Positions 14,801-28,666 are shown, numbered from the stretch's first letter. The stretch is 64,000 bases of DNA from Monarcha castaneiventris obscurior (GCA_026261815.1 JAMPIT010000379.1:8506001-8570000); one strand, 5' to 3'. A program made the numbers and translations. The notes: generated by a model from the letters alone, not told the origin.

Positions 14801-16176
14801 GTTCTTGGTTTCAGTTCTATCACAGTGTAATAGCCTGAAAGGAAAAGACAGCCTTCATTTTTAACCACAGAGCGGTTTGTGTATTTGATTTTCAAACTCT
14901 TTTTTATTTACCAGGTTTCCATTTTAACTATTTTTTATCCACTGTTGATTGCTGAGCAATTGTTCTCTGGGGCACAAGGATAAGAAGAGTTTGGTTTCCC
15001 ATGTGTCTCCATAGTGGTGTTGATAATTTACAGCCCATGGAACAGCTATGGGCCCTACAAAGAACATTCAAGCAAAGCTTTACTTTCCTTGCTTTTCAAC
15101 TCGCTCTGAGTAAAATCCAACTATAAGCAATGCCAGGAAACACAACTGTGACAAATGATATTTTGGAAAATAATTTGTAAGGATACTAGAGAATATCACT
15201 GTGAGAGAAAAAAGTTGAAAGTCTGAAGAACTGTCATCACCCAGCTGCCTGTTTGGGCATCTCCAGCATCACAACTTCTCCATTAAATGCTATTTGAGAG
15301 CTATTGTAAAGAAAATGAGAATACCTGCAAAATACTGTGCTGTAGGGCATATTAAAAGTGTCAGAGGACCATTCATTTGCAGCACAGATAGAATGTGCAA
15401 GGAAGCAAATTACTTTTAATCAAAACCACACTAAAATACCCTATAACAAAAGGCTGGAAAAAAAAAGGTAATCTAAGTGCAGACAGAGAGAGCCTACACT
15501 TAAAGACTGGTGTCTGTATTTTACCAAACTTTACCTTTTTATCTTTGTTTTGGAGATAGAAAATCATTCATTTGTTTTGAAAAGCAATTTAAAAGGGCTT
15601 TATTTACCAATAGAGCTTGCTAGAAACGTATGTCGCTGGGTGGTGACAAATTTGTCAAGTTCAAATAGCCCTGTTTATCTAAAAGCAGACATTGAATTCA
15701 GAGTTGCATGCCAGACAGTGCAGACTTAATAATCTTGGCTTGCCAGGAATCTACTTTTTGTACTTAGGAGGCTGATTAAATTGGAGTGGTCAGCCTGCAA
15801 CACTAATAGGACTCAAAAACACAGTCCTATGTCTAGGCTTCATCAAGGGGAGCAGTATTTGTTCCTCACTTTTGCGTTTTTTATTTTACAGAAAAGTTTG
15901 TTTAAATTCGGGATTAATAAATCAAATAAAAGGACATTTTAATTGCTATTGAAAACTGCTCTATTTCACTGCAACACCATCTGTAATTATGGAAGAATAA
16001 AATAGCAAAAAGTACAGCCATATCTTTATTTTCTCAACATCCACTGATGTAAAAGTGACAATTTCTCATTAACTAGTATCAATACGGATCTCTTTTTTTG
16101 TAAGAATAATAATAAGATGACCTATTCTAAATTCCCCTTTTATAATTCTTCAAAGTTGCAGCATGAAATATTTTCT

Positions 16177-16265
16177 TCTACTCAAATTCTAAGAGGTATC
16201 TTATTTTTGGTTGTATAATAATCTACTCAAATTCTAAGCTGTATCTCGTTTTGGTTGTATAATAA
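16177..16265 (+). repeat. Tandem duplication, two copies of a 45/44-bp unit
   Basis: Copy 1 is 16177-16221 and copy 2 is 16222-16265. Both begin TCTACTCAAATTCTAAG and end TTTTGGTTGTATAATAA, with a few substitutions and one base of length difference in the middle. The high identity points to a local duplication. Confidence 0.92.
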
Positions 16266-19200
16266 TGAGTGAGAAAGTGTAAAAGGTAGAAGTTTTGCTT
16301 TCCTTGAAAATACATAAAATTCACAACCACCATCATCCTTTTTAGATCTTCATGCTGCGAACCCATAGTTAAGCATTAATTTATGATTAATTAATAAAAT
16401 ATTAATAGAGTTACATATTTCTGAAGAACCCCTCATTTCCGTTGCTTTGCTGAAGATACGTTCATTTGCATAACTGGATATTTGGGAACAAGGAGTGTAA
16501 GTGCAACTGGGTTTGGGTCTGGTCAGAGGCCCATTCAACCTGGTAATGTGTCTTCAGCATGGCCATAGTTACAGTAAGGAAATGAGATCCTGTGGTTCTG
16601 ACACAACAGAAACCAAAAGTTAAAAATAATCTCTGCATGCATATAAGACCAATAGGACCACAACATTAATGTGGACTTGAAAGAAGGATTCAGCTCTGTC
16701 ATCTTCAGAATTCGCAACCACTCTGCAGCTAAAAGGAGGAAAATGCAGATATTCATGTGAGTATTTCTTAACCCTGTGCAGATTGTGAAATTCAGGCTTG
16801 ACAAATTTCTTAATTTTTAGTTTTTAATTTCTTAATTTAAAACAAGCCAAAAAAAGGCCAAATAAAGATGTTGGTAACTTACCTCTCCCTATAAAATATC
16901 TTGTTTGCATTTAGAATGAAAATATATTACCAATAAGAAGATTCCATTGAAGATGTTGGTTTGCCAGAAATGAGCTTAGCTAATACTTTTAGCAAGTAAT
17001 TTATGGTATTAATTAAGTAATTTAAGTATTTTAAAAACCTGGTTCTAACATATTGCAGTTTGTCTCATGGAGAAATTAGCCATTAGGCAAAACCATTATT
17101 TTGCTTCCTTTGAAGTGAAAACGAACAAAAGATGGTAAATTGCTGATCACCATGGATACCTGCTCCTTTCATAATACAGATACTTTTATGGTACTCCCTT
17201 TGAGGAAAAAGTATAAATTTTCTGATAACATACTGTTCTTTGGGGGAAAACAAGGCAAAATTTTAACATCTCTCCAAGCCTCAAAGAAACCAAGAATAAA
17301 TTATTTTTCACAATGTGGTGAGAGGAAAAACCCTGAGATGTATGGCATGGGTGGGTAGAATTTCAAGGTTTTTCAGTCACTTGACTTTTTTTAGATTAAA
17401 AATTCCAGTGGTATGTAATTACCATGCTAACAGAGCTAAGTATTGCTGCTTTTGGGTGAAGTCAATCTAGATGTTCTAGAAACAGAAACACTCCCCATGA
17501 ACAGTTCTAGATTTTCCTACACTATAATATTTTACATTAAAAAAGGTGATTTTATGTTAAAATAATTGGACATGAGAGATGGCAAATTTTCCAGCAGGAG
17601 AAGAAAATTCCAAAGACAAAAAAGTAAGCACAGCCATGTCCCATCCAACAGCAAGTAGTTATGGACTACTTTGCTTCTTGCTAAAGAATAATGTTGGTTT
17701 TAGCACATGATAGTTTCCTTTGCAATCTTTTCAGGACAAGAGGATTATTTATTTCTAGTGTAAATTATCCAATTGAAAAAGTAGAACCTGTTAGTGATGA
17801 GCAAACAGCACTGTGTTTGGTCATGACTAATGCCATGAATCCCTCCTTATTTTATTCATAAAAGGGAAAAAAATAGACGTATGAAAGATAAGACGAGGTA
17901 CAACACACTGCAAAGTGAATTTTTAAATGTAGGTCTGGTGCTGCCTTGGGCCAAGGACGAGTTTTGCAATGTGGTTTTACACACACTGACTTAGCTAATT
18001 CCAGGACTTTTGCTATTTCCAATCCTGGAAATATGAATCCCAGCATGCATGGCATGGGTAACTGTGACATTCAAACAGATTTACACAGGCCACCTTATCT
18101 GCTTTGCCAGCTGTAGACAGACTTTTACATCACAGTGCATTCCAAAGCAGGCAAAGTTCATTTCTATCATAATTGGTGTAGAGAAGAGACTGTACATGGG
18201 CAGCATCTGTGCAAGGTGAATGAGACATAAATGGGGCAAAGTCTGAAATCCCCCCAGAATGCGGCACTCTGATTGTCTGTATCTAAGGCTAACCCTCCTC
18301 AAGACTCACTGAAACCCTTACAGTGTCCATTACTGTTTATTTCACTCTGCAGAAGACAAACATCAAGGTGCGTAAACAAAAGTATTAATTAATAAATCTG
18401 ACTGGAAGGCAATAAAAAAAGCAGAGAAAATCAAGTTGCAGAATATTAAAAAGAGTTTGGTAATGTGGTAAACAAATGTCACTATCAATCACTTGACATG
18501 AGGGACATTGCATCTGACTGTTCTCATCCTGGATTTATGCTGTACTGGGAGGCAACTGTGGAAACACTCCATCAGTCCACATGCAAGGTGATAAGGATGG
18601 ACAATGACAGAGTGCACAGAGTCACTGCATTGGGGGACAATGGATTTTAAAAAAGCTAGTTGAAGAAAGGATCCCAGTGATTTCCTTTTGCCTCAATCCA
18701 AATACAGTACACTGAGATTCAGTGGGCATGTGAAGCTCGATGAAGTTCACTGGAGATTTTTACAGGTATATAGAATGTCTGTCCCCATAATAAAGTTCTT
18801 GAGCTTTGTTTGTTAAGGCTTTGTTTTGTTTTGAAAGGTGCAAAAAAGAATGTTTTGAAAGATTTTGATTTCTTTGTGGTTTCAAAATATGAAGCAAATT
18901 CGTAAACAAGGTATTTTTAAAATAGTTTCTCCTTTGACGATGTCAAGGTTTTTTGGTTTGATTTGGTTAAGAAATGAAAATCAATACCTCAGAACTAGTA
19001 AGAAATGTCTAATTAGTCAACAGAAAGGCTAGCTGCAGAAGAGATGTAGTTTTGCCAACGGAGCTAAGGGGGTCTGATGTCTTCCTTCACAGTTTTACTG
19101 ACAGAAGCCAGCATGGCACAGTGCGTGCTAGCTTCCTGTCGTAGAAATGTTTGCACAACTGCACAGTTCCTCAGGACTCCCATATTTCCTGAAATCTCAT

Positions 19201-20065
19201 GGATTTTCTAGTCCAAATTAGACGCGCTCACCACCTTGTGCAGTTAGGGTTGTCATTATTATTGTCATTAACCTTAGGAACTGGTACTGTTCAAGAGAAA
19301 CAAGAGCTGCATCCTGGGGCTTTTCAGCACTACAGTCCATTCCCCTGTCTCCAGGCATTAAATGGTACTGATGAAAGTGGGGGTTCACAGCAGGTAGCTA
19401 ATTCCTAATTGCCTCAAGTTTTTCCCCCTAAGCACTAAAATCTGTAACTTGCAGAATGCAGAAATTGGCATGCAAACAAAACTGATTTGGGATAAGCAGT
19501 GGGTAATCATTTTGTCTGTAGAAGGAAGGTTAACTGTTACCTGGAATTAGTGTGATATCTGAAACTGACAGTCAATGTACAGATCCACAGTTTAATATTT
19601 CTACCTCTAGAACACTCTAAGCCAGAGAAATCACACCTTAACAGTTCCATCTCAAAAGACATCTTATTGTATTATAAACAAAGATCAATATATTTTTGTG
19701 GATTTATTTCTTAGGCGCTGTCTTGCTGCATTTCATAGCATTATTTAATCAAAATCATAAGACTAGAGACTGTCTAGGTTTAACCACCAGTCAATAATCC
19801 CACACATATTAAAGGCTACATCCTTATTCCCCTTGCCTGAGGATTGTGTAAGTCTGTTCTAGTATTTATTCCCAAAGCTTGGCAAGCACAAGGATGGGTT
19901 CTTGAGAAAGGTAAGATTTAGGGTAAGCTTCTTAAACAGCTTTGAACTACTGCAGTCTATTAGGATTGAGATTCAAAATGCATATTATTAACCATTTTAT
20001 GTGAAGATGTACTGGCCAGTGCTCATTAATATTTTTTCAGCTGTTTATGGCTTTATTTTTATCAG

Positions 20066-20107
20066 ATAATAATAATAACAATAATAATAATAATAATAAT
20101 AATAATT
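20066..20107 (+). repeat. (AAT)n trinucleotide microsatellite
   Basis: About 14 AAT units with one AAC interruption. The poly-asparagine frame across it is a repeat artefact. Confidence 0.95.
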
Positions 20108-20994
20108 TATTATCAAGAAGTCCTCTGGAAGAGTCTGTGTTGGCCTTGAAGTCACTACCAGCCTATGTTGGAAACTCTGGTTTGGATGATAGATCAAACA
20201 AATCACGAATTTTCCCAGTTGCTGAAGCTCGGGGAAAATACTTTTACCTGCTCATCTGTGCCTCATTGAAGTCACAGATATTAGTAAGTTTTTTCCATTA
20301 AGCTAAATTAAGGCACGATTTTTTTCTCCCTACCTTCACACACTCCAAAGGAGCTAAAATTTAAGATGCAATGGACACATTCAGGCAACAAAAATGATAA
20401 TTCACTGGTATTCTCATTCTGCAGCTGGCAAATGTGAACATATGAAATGTGTAGTTGCTGATAATGGTACTAACGGAACAGATGTCTTTTCATACTGAAT
20501 CTGCCAAAAAGTAAAGAAAATGCTGGATTTTTTCGTCTGCTTCTGTGTGATATATTTGATGCCCCAGTGGACATGTTAAGTAGCAATACTTTTTGAAGAC
20601 TCCTTGAGAATTGGCATCCTTACCATGGGAAAAATACATAATCTTGGAATGAAGAAAACTCTTGGCATTTACCACCTTAGCTTAATTTCCCCCTTCTAAG
20701 ACCTAATTTACTCTAAGAATAAATCCCCATCTTCAGCTAAACCGAACACATTCCCCCTTTTCCCTCCATGCCTTTACCAAAGTCTCCTGCCATCTTCCTT
20801 CACTTCCTCGAGTTCACAGGATACTCTTTGATGGGCAGCTCTGTGGGACAGGCCCTTGGTTATCAGCACCTGTGCAAAGCCACGAGTCCTGCCTGCCCTA
20901 GTGAATTGGGCAAACCACACCCTGCAGTGTCAGAGCATTGACTCTCACTGTGCTGGGCACCAGCCAAACCAACATAGGAACCCTTCTGGGCAGT

Positions 20995-21653
20995 CGTGCT
21001 GGTTTGGCCAAAATTTAGCAATATATCCTCTGGGAGAAAACCAGGTTACAACCACCCTTCCCCCCACCAGGTTTGGGAAAAAAACATTCCTTGAAGGAAA
21101 GTGAAAGAGATAAAACCTATTTATTAACAAACACACAGGAAAAGGATAATAATGCTAAATAGTAAAACCCCTCACTATAACGAGAAAACCTGTGAAGAAA
21201 TTAGAGTCCTCTTGTGGGTGTGGTCCCTCCTTCTCAGAGCTGGTGTGGTGGGTGGCCTTAGGCCCCCTCCGGGCCTGAAGAGAAGTTCTCCTGATGTGTT
21301 CTGATGTTGTTGAAACAGTCCAGCAGGGAAAAAAAAAAAAAAAGAAAAAAAAATAAAAAGGGGAAAAGAACACCAAAGTCCCAGGAAACATGCCAGAGAA
21401 AAAGGGAAGGGGAAAAAACCCCCAAAATCTGGCTGAAGAAACAGGCAAGGGTGCTCCCTCCGTGCTCCTACAGCAGGAGAAGGCAGATTGTCTATCTCTG
21501 TGTCCTTGGGAATTTGCCTTGAAAAAGTTTGTTTGGTTCGTTTTTTCCCCTCCCCTCTCAAGCTCAGTTTAAAGGCACAGAAAAAGGCACAAAGTTAATT
21601 TTTTGGCATAGAGCCGTGATAGGCGATACACATCATAGAGTCACACCAAGACA
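20995..21653 (-). mobile_element. Probable solo LTR of an avian endogenous retrovirus
   Basis: Read on the minus strand, this roughly 660-base block starts with TGTCTTGGTGTGA and ends near CCAAACCAGCACG, resembling avian ERV LTR termini (TG...CA). It contains an AATAAA (complement of 21120-21125) about 125 bases before its 3' end, as expected for the R region, and a purine/pyrimidine-asymmetric stretch around 21331-21425. A 5-base direct repeat GCAGT flanks it (20990-20994 and 21654-21658), a plausible target-site duplication, although the left terminus then carries two extra bases after CA. I see no gag, pol or env sequence beside it. The family name cannot be assigned by eye. Confidence 0.55.
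21331..21357 (+). repeat. Poly-A-rich stretch inside the LTR-like block
   Basis: A run of As is broken by single G and T bases. On the minus strand of the LTR it is poly-T. Similar A runs occur at 22085-22102, 23346-23359 and 31748-31762, with no element visible around them. Confidence 0.85.
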
Positions 21654-24010
21654 GCAGTGTATTCCATGTCTCCAAAGCTACACAGCAACAAAGGGCTTCT
21701 TTCTGAATTTTCATATAAAATTCCATCATAACTGAGAGCTGAGCATGCCTGTGAAACTCTGGCTCACTGGAAACATGGCTGAAAAGTGGCAAAAATAAGG
21801 TAATGATTTTTTCAGTATTTATGAATATATTCTTTCCCCTCTGGTGAGACAAATCTGAGGGGTCTGTAAGGTTCTTTTATGCTCCTGGTGAAGTTCCAAA
21901 GACTGTAAGTATGTCTTGCTGGTTAGAATTAGCAGCCAGAGAAAATGAAGTGTTTCTTATGGCAATGTTGTGGGCGTGGAGTAGGGAATATCCTCCTTAG
22001 GATCAGTTGGAGGGGGCTGAAGCAAAGTTTTAGAAATTATGTAAAAACTTGAGACTTGGTAACACAGAATGCATGAAAACACACTAAAAAAAAAAAAAAA
22101 AAAGTACTAAAATGAGTACCAGAAAGGAAGATCAGCATATTTCCAGGACTGCAGAGTGAAGGCAGCATTTCCAAGGAGCCTCAGATTCACAGAGAATCTC
22201 AGCTTACTGTTCCCACTGGCTTTTGATATAAGTTTCATGCAGCAGATTAAGAAGGTGAGACCAAGAACAGCCACGGACATGTTGGAGAGAAGAACCTGGA
22301 ACAAATACTCCTTCCTGCTCAGTCATGTTCCTCCCTGACCTACATCCCCACCTCCCACTCTGAAACACTCCGGCACCTCTTCTGCTTTCAACTTGCTTCA
22401 TTTGCAACCAAAAAAAAAAGGTGCGAACAGATGCTTTTGGCGTGAGAAAGCTTCCAGACCACCTCTTCCACAATCCCAACTGAGACCAGCCTGGGTCTTC
22501 AGAGTACAAGCTGCTCCCATCAGCTACTCCCTATACAATTTTCAAGCTGTTTTTAAGCTGTTCACAGAAGCATGTTCAAGTAACCACAAAAAATCTTCTG
22601 CTATTGCAGTTGACTAAACAATGCACCATTGATGTGCTCTAGAGTAATATAGTTATCATGCTGTTCATTATAAAAAAAGGAAAGAAAAGTTCATGTTACC
22701 TGTCTTACAGTGCTAAAATATGATGTGGACATATTCCAGGCATACAAGAACCCCACTTCCTGTGACTGAAATAAATGACAGGTCAGTATTTGCAAGGAGC
22801 AAATTCGGCTGGCAAAGAGACAGAACTGTCAGATTTCTCACTTGGGTTCGTTGCTAGCAGACATTGACTCCAGGCCTATGGCTCCCCACACATGCACACA
22901 TGTAAGCTAAACAGCACCCAGGAAAACATTAATCTTGCCAAAATATTCCTTTTAGGAGGTGAAATAGTTCCACCAATAACATTATTTTTTCAATCTGAAG
23001 TTTCCCTGATGTGATGCCTCATTATGAGTTTTCCCTAATGTTTTGTCCACTTGGGCCAGCCACTTTTCCAAAGAAATTCCCTGGCACTGCTCATGAGAGG
23101 CCAAGGACCATTCTTAGTGGGCAGCACTCCTCAAGCCAATGATTTGGAGACAGGATTTAGCACTAAGGATGCTCACTGTTCACTTCCACTGGCCTCACTG
23201 TCTGAAAAGTAATAAATAACTGCAGATAACAGATCATTTTCCTCATGTAAACACAAAAATTACACATTGCATATCCCAAATTAGTTTTGCTTGCATGCTA
23301 ATTACTGCATTCTGCAATTTAAAGTTTTATATTTTAGCACTTAGGGAAAAAAAAAAAAAGAGAGAGTATTCATTACCTGAGAATTCAATATGAGGCAGAA
23401 ATAGCTTCATGCTGGGTTCTACTGCAAGTCATAATAGTTAATGATGTACCCATTTTTCACAGCCTTGGCCACAAGCCTGGCTTTTTTGCCTCTTTATACT
23501 GGCTGGCAACATTATGGGTCCTAAGGACAGATTTAAATCAATTCTTTGATTGCTAGCCGTGAGATATTCCTTCCAGAAGAATTCCTGGCTGCCTGGTGCT
23601 ATCCAGATTGAGTTGAGGATGTCATGAATTTATAATTTTTTTACTAAGAAAGAAAAAAAAAACAAACTATTTTGGGAAACTCCATCTGTGTTAGTGCTAC
23701 CATGATTGGAGATAGAAGTGCTTGAACTGTCTCATTCCTCATCCTATAAAAAGAGTTACCAGCAGAAAGGGCAGCATACAGGTTGAACATCCTCCTGTTT
23801 CTGCATCAAGAGGTTGACTGGAGCACTGAGGCAGGTCCTCCTATTTGAGTGTCTGTGAGAAATGCCAATGGTCCAAATCTCCTCCTTGAGCTCTCTACAA
23901 TATATTAGCTTTCACAGTTAACTGCAAGCCTCTCCACTCTACCTTGAAAATTTTAAAGTTTTATTTAAACATTAAAACAAGTGACACAAGAAGAAACACA
24001 ACTTAAAATT
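21654..24010. other. Intergenic, no gene seen
   Basis: Unique-looking sequence with poly-A runs at about 22085 and 23346. Overlapping frames near 22.1-22.6 kb on both strands show no protein similarity I can name. Confidence 0.65.
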
Positions 24011-24110
24011 AATCACAGAATTATAGAATGGTTTATATTGCAAGGGACCTTAAAGATCATATAGTTCCACCCCCCTTGTTATGGGCAGGGACACCTTCCA
24101 TGTTGCTCAA
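24011..24110 (-). mobile_element. CR1 fragment, terminal 3' end
   Basis: On the + strand it begins 'aatcacagaattatagaatg' and continues with 'caagggaccttaaagatcat' and 'gggcagggacaccttcca', the reverse complement of the CR1 3'UTR. A stretch of about 10 bases is missing before 'ttgctcaaa'. The element is heavily 5'-truncated, leaving only about 100 bases. Confidence 0.92.
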
Positions 24111-25153
24111 ATGATAGGACAGATTATGTCCCAGTACAGAGGGGACAGAAGTATTCCTAGGCTAGGGCAGTCCAGCGGGAAATTTAGGTCTCTTAGTCCA
24201 TCAGCAGGCATATTGCTCTGTGTTTACCCGTGGTGGGAATAACAGCAGGTTGGAATAATGTATCCCATATAAACCACAGTTTACCTAAAACCAGCGTCAT
24301 GCGCACAAGGCTGCATTGGCTTAGCCCCCAGCAGCTGAGAGTGCCAGTGTTCCTGTGAATATACAGCAAACTGAAGAATAATAGTCTGTGTCTAGGCTTG
24401 GCATAGATCTAGAACTGGTCAAAGAGGTGAAAATTCTTTGTTTTCAGGCCTCGATACCAAGTGGCCTCAGGCTACAAATACATGAGTCACCAGAGCAATC
24501 AAACCTACGACTGCCAGGCGGAAGCCACAGACAGACAACAGAAGCAATTGCAGTCAGGAAGAAATGAAAAGTTTTCAGTCAAGGGCTGAAAATCACAAAA
24601 TAGGTAATAGTATTCCAAAACTTCAGAGTCTTGGAAACATAGGAAATCAACAGTGCATGCACAAGCAAAGAATGAAACAGCAAGTATTGTGCTTGTTATT
24701 TGCGTGGCACGAAGTTTAAATGTAACATGAAGAGTTTAGAAGAAATTATTTTAGTTTTCTGAGTGAAGTGCCAGAAGGTTCTTGCATTTCAGCTCACATA
24801 CAGAAATCATTCATTAACCAGCATCTAAGCAGTAAGCTGGGGAGGAAATGGGGACTATGTCTTTATATAAGTCCCCCTGCAGATGTATAAAAGCAGCATG
24901 GTTTTCTTCCTTGTTTATTTTCCTATTTGACATTTGTGGAAGATGTAGATGCTGCTTCTTCATTTATTTCATTCTTTAAATGATTTCTTAGTAGGTGTCT
25001 TTTACAAAGTCTACCTTCTGTCTTTCCCATCCCACAAAAATCAGACTGTATATGATAACTCATTTTCATAGAGGTTTTTTTTTCCAGTTTTCTTTCTTCC
25101 AGTTTTTTTCCAGTCCCCTCTGCCTATGAATTGGGTTTTTTGGAAGGTTTCTC

Positions 25154-25204
25154 GTTTGTTTGTTTGTTTGTTTGTTTGTTGTTTTGGGGAGGGGGGTGGG
25201 TTGG
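25154..25204 (+). repeat. (GTTT)n microsatellite followed by a G-rich run
   Basis: About six GTTT units (25154-25180) are followed by a guanine-rich stretch, GGGGAGGGGGGTGGGTTGG, at 25186-25204. A C/T-rich stretch with repeated TTTCCAGT lies just upstream (about 25076-25115). Confidence 0.9.
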
Positions 25205-28200
25205 TGTTTTTTTAAATTTTATTTTACTTTGTGGGGGGGTTCATAAAATAAATCTCTGGATTGCTTTTAAGCACCTCTGAGGTTGGTTTACTTGATAAAA
25301 GGCTACAAGAGCTTTTTGTCTTCTTCTCCTACATTGCATTGCCAGAACATTGCCTTAGAAGTACACAGATTTGTTCTTCATGCTTTGTGATTTTTTGAAT
25401 AGCATGGGCTTTCTGACAATGTTCCTCATTCTGGGGGAGCTTTTCATAGCCTGAATGTGGTGATAAACACATCATGGCTGAGGGAGATGAAAGCTAAGCA
25501 GCAGCCTCAAGACCAGAGGTGGCTTTGCCCCAGCACAGATGACTGTCTTTGCCTCTGGAAAGGAGCAAAACAACTCACAAAGTGCCAGATGTTGGTGGTT
25601 CACAGACTAAAAAAAGCTTGGAAGTATTTTATTTAAACACTTAACGAAAGGGAGAGTAGTGGGAGAGCAGTGGGGTAGAAAAGGTGTGAAGGAAAACTCA
25701 ACTCTCCGAGACTGATAACTTTGGCTTGAGAAATATTGTAAAGAAAAATCATTTTTTGCTACTCTGCCCAGCTCTCTGATCTTTATTTCAACAAGCTTTT
25801 CTACAGCAGGAAGCTTTTCTTCGCCTTCAGCCCCAAGCAGTCCCTCTGATGCTTTTTTCCCATTTAAATATCCTTGTTCCGTGTATATTTAAAAGATATT
25901 ATTAATTATTTGCACTATTTCTTAAATAAATGTCTGCAATAACAAAATCGTTCACCTGCAAAATTACTTATTGAGATATGAAGTACTGGTGTCTTCCTAC
26001 TCCTGTGTCATGGTTAATGCAGCAAGGCAATGGTTAAGAGCAAAGGCTCACCAACAGTTCTGTTTAGCATGCAGTTGGACACCACAGCTGCCAAAGGCCT
26101 AATTTAGGTGCTTTCTTTGAAGATGATGTAGCTCAGTGGTGGGAAACTTCACTCACTTGAAAACCAAATGATAAAGCAACAGCCACGGCAGCAGAACAGA
26201 CAGGGACAAAAGAGAGAAGTTTGCAGACCCCCCGGCTGGCTTTCCTGCTGCAGGCAGCATCACCACACCGTGAACCTTGAGGTAACACACCACTCCTTGA
26301 GATGGGATGGACATGGATGCAATCTTCCCTATGTAAGGTGGAACACACTCTTCAGACACTTGGGGGTAGTTTCTAGATAGTTTGAATGAAGGGCTTTCCT
26401 CATAGACAGCTGTGTACTTGTCCCACAGGAAACAGAGATTTAAATGTCGTGCTTGGAACAGCAAACCCAGAGAGAGGGTGTAAGCTGGCACCTACTGGAG
26501 TACCTGGGGAGTCATCAAGAAAACAGACATTAAATGCAGCAAGTACAGAAACATGGCCCTTACACAGGTGATAAACCTAAGATCAGAGCTGTTTCCAAAA
26601 CACGTGAACAAGCTCTATAATAGCAGCCACATTAGTACTTGGCTCCATAGCATGTCATGGTTTAGGAATGGTATTTCCCAGTTTAGTACTCCCACCAAAA
26701 AGAAAACCACTTCCCTCCCCACTCTGGCTCAATATTTGCATTTCACACACTTGTCATATATCTTTTTGATGTATCAAAATTCTATTTATCCTTTCTAGTA
26801 ATATTCACATATCTAGATATCGATTTTTTTCCCAATCTAGTCCAAACAACTTTATTTCTTATTTGAGAAAAATTTTTATAATTGTATAAATAAAATTAAA
26901 TTCAAAATATTGTGAAGATTGCATTGAATGTATTCTTTGATGCCTTGTCTTTGAAAGGGTATTCTTGAACCTGAGGTTTCTCCAACACTTTCTTACTCCT
27001 TTTTATGACTTATTAACTTAAAACAATCTTTGTAGTAGTAACATCCATATATAAAAGGATGTCCCATTCTCTATGTTTGATCACCATTCCAAGGTTAACA
27101 GATGGAGATTTTATTACCTCTTACCCTTACCTTTATAAAGCAAAAGATTGCTTTTTAAAAGACGAATCCAAAACACACCACACTGGTTTCATACATAAAA
27201 TGTACTGACTTTGTTGGTCCTTGTGCCTTATTATACACTCAAGTAATATAGACATGCTTGGAATAAAAGCCAATATAAAAATCAAGAAGATGTATGTGAA
27301 ACTCTAGACTGAAGACACCAGCTATGAATAATATCAGACAAATCAAAGTGCATGCTGCGGAAATTTAAACAGCATGTTAATAAAGAAGATCTGATATGCT
27401 ATCAATTATGGAACTGCCCTTCAGCAATTGCTGATGAATCTTTAACAAGTTTATCACCTTTCTGGAGTAATTTTACCAAATAGCTGCCACATTTCAGTAG
27501 CAAAATTCTGCGTAGGAGAATTACAAAGGTTGTGTGACAGTTACATACTAATTCAGTCCTATAATCTGAGAGCTTTAATAGTGAGCTAAGAAAACCAGAT
27601 GCAGGTGAGAAACAGTTTAAGAGTGCTAGTTTGTATGCAATGACAAGTCTGACAGAAGGAAAAAGCAAATTTATTTGACTGTGTTTCCATCAGGTGGGAG
27701 GAGGAGTGATGCATCATGGTAGACTTGGTATATAAGAAGAAACCTCATAGTGCCCAGCAATGTTCTTTAAATAGCAGAGAGCTTGCCCAGGGAGCCTTCT
27801 TTGTGTGCTGAAAACAGTATGAGTTAGGATTGGCTATGATGTCTCACTGTGGCAAAGCTAAAAATTTGAACAAGTTTTTCAGAGCTTATACAGAGGATAT
27901 TAAGTATCTTACAGTTTTGTTGGGTTTTTGTTAAAGATCTGCCTTGGATAAAAATAATTCCTTAAGTTAGCGACCTTAACAGGGAAGATAAAAAGCAGAC
28001 ATTTCTATTTCATCATTTGTAGGCTAAAGAGCACTCAAACCTTTCAGAAGTTTTGATCAAGTTTGGACAGCTGCATTTTGTATTGCAGTTACTTCTGTTC
28101 TGTTGCTAATTTTTTGTCTTGCAAGTGGATTCCTTTTCCCTGAAAATTTAAATATCCTTCTAATTCTCATGTTAGAATAGCAAAGTCAATGAGGAATTTA

Positions 28201-28400
28201 TGGGACTAATTCCCACTACAGCAAGCACAGAGTCTAATATAAGCCCATCAATAGGTTTGTAAGAACCTATTGAAATGAATGGATTTAAAAGAATTGCTAA
28301 GTTCATCAGACTTATGAGGCAGGACGTTCTCTTTCCCAAATGGAAAACAAAGACCAAGACATGTGAGGAATACATTGAAGTTCAGTGAATTTTTTATTAC

Positions 28401-28454
28401 CCAAAACCCCAAACCCCAAAGACAACAAAAACACGCACCTAGGGGTTTTTGTTG
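28401..28454 (+). repeat. CCCCAAA short repeats and a 10-bp inverted repeat
   Basis: Two CCCCAAA units (28407-28420) are followed by CAACAAAAAC at 28423-28432 and its perfect complement GTTTTTGTTG at 28445-28454, with a 12-base loop. Confidence 0.75.
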
Positions 28455-28551
28455 GATTTTTAATTTATTATTATTCAGCTACTGCTTTTGCTTCTCTTCA
28501 ATTACTGTTGTTATACTTCACTCATATTGCACTTATTAACTACACACACAG

Positions 28552-28588
28552 AGAGATAGAGATATATACATATATACACACACACACT
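28552..28588 (+). repeat. GA/TA/CA mixed dinucleotide repeat
   Basis: Short runs of GAGATA, TATACA and (CA)n form a compound simple repeat. Confidence 0.8.
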
Positions 28589-28620
28589 TGGGTTTAGAAC
28601 AAGCTGTTTAGTTTTCTTTT

Positions 28621-28666
28621 GTTTTAAAAAAGCTCACTGATACCAATCATGTTTTAAAAAAGCTCA
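28621..28666 (+). repeat. Direct repeat of a 16-bp unit, 30-bp period
   Basis: GTTTTAAAAAAGCTCA occurs at 28621-28636 and identically at 28651-28666. Confidence 0.85.

Larger units (their letters stand above)
11813..20994. other. Intergenic desert
   Basis: This holds the 45-bp tandem duplication near 16.2 kb and the (AAT)n tract near 20.1 kb. A 129-codon open frame on the minus strand at 11885-12274 partly continues from the CR1 fragment and matches nothing I recognise. From about 20.75 to 21.0 kb the sequence is more GC-rich than its surroundings, just outside the LTR-like block. Confidence 0.6.

Noticed and set aside
20047..20301. Poly-asparagine open frame
   Set aside because: Translation of the (AAT)n microsatellite followed by non-coding sequence.
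21175..21561. 128-codon minus-strand frame with a phenylalanine-rich stretch
   Set aside because: It lies in the LTR-like block, and the Phe run is the translated poly-T tract.
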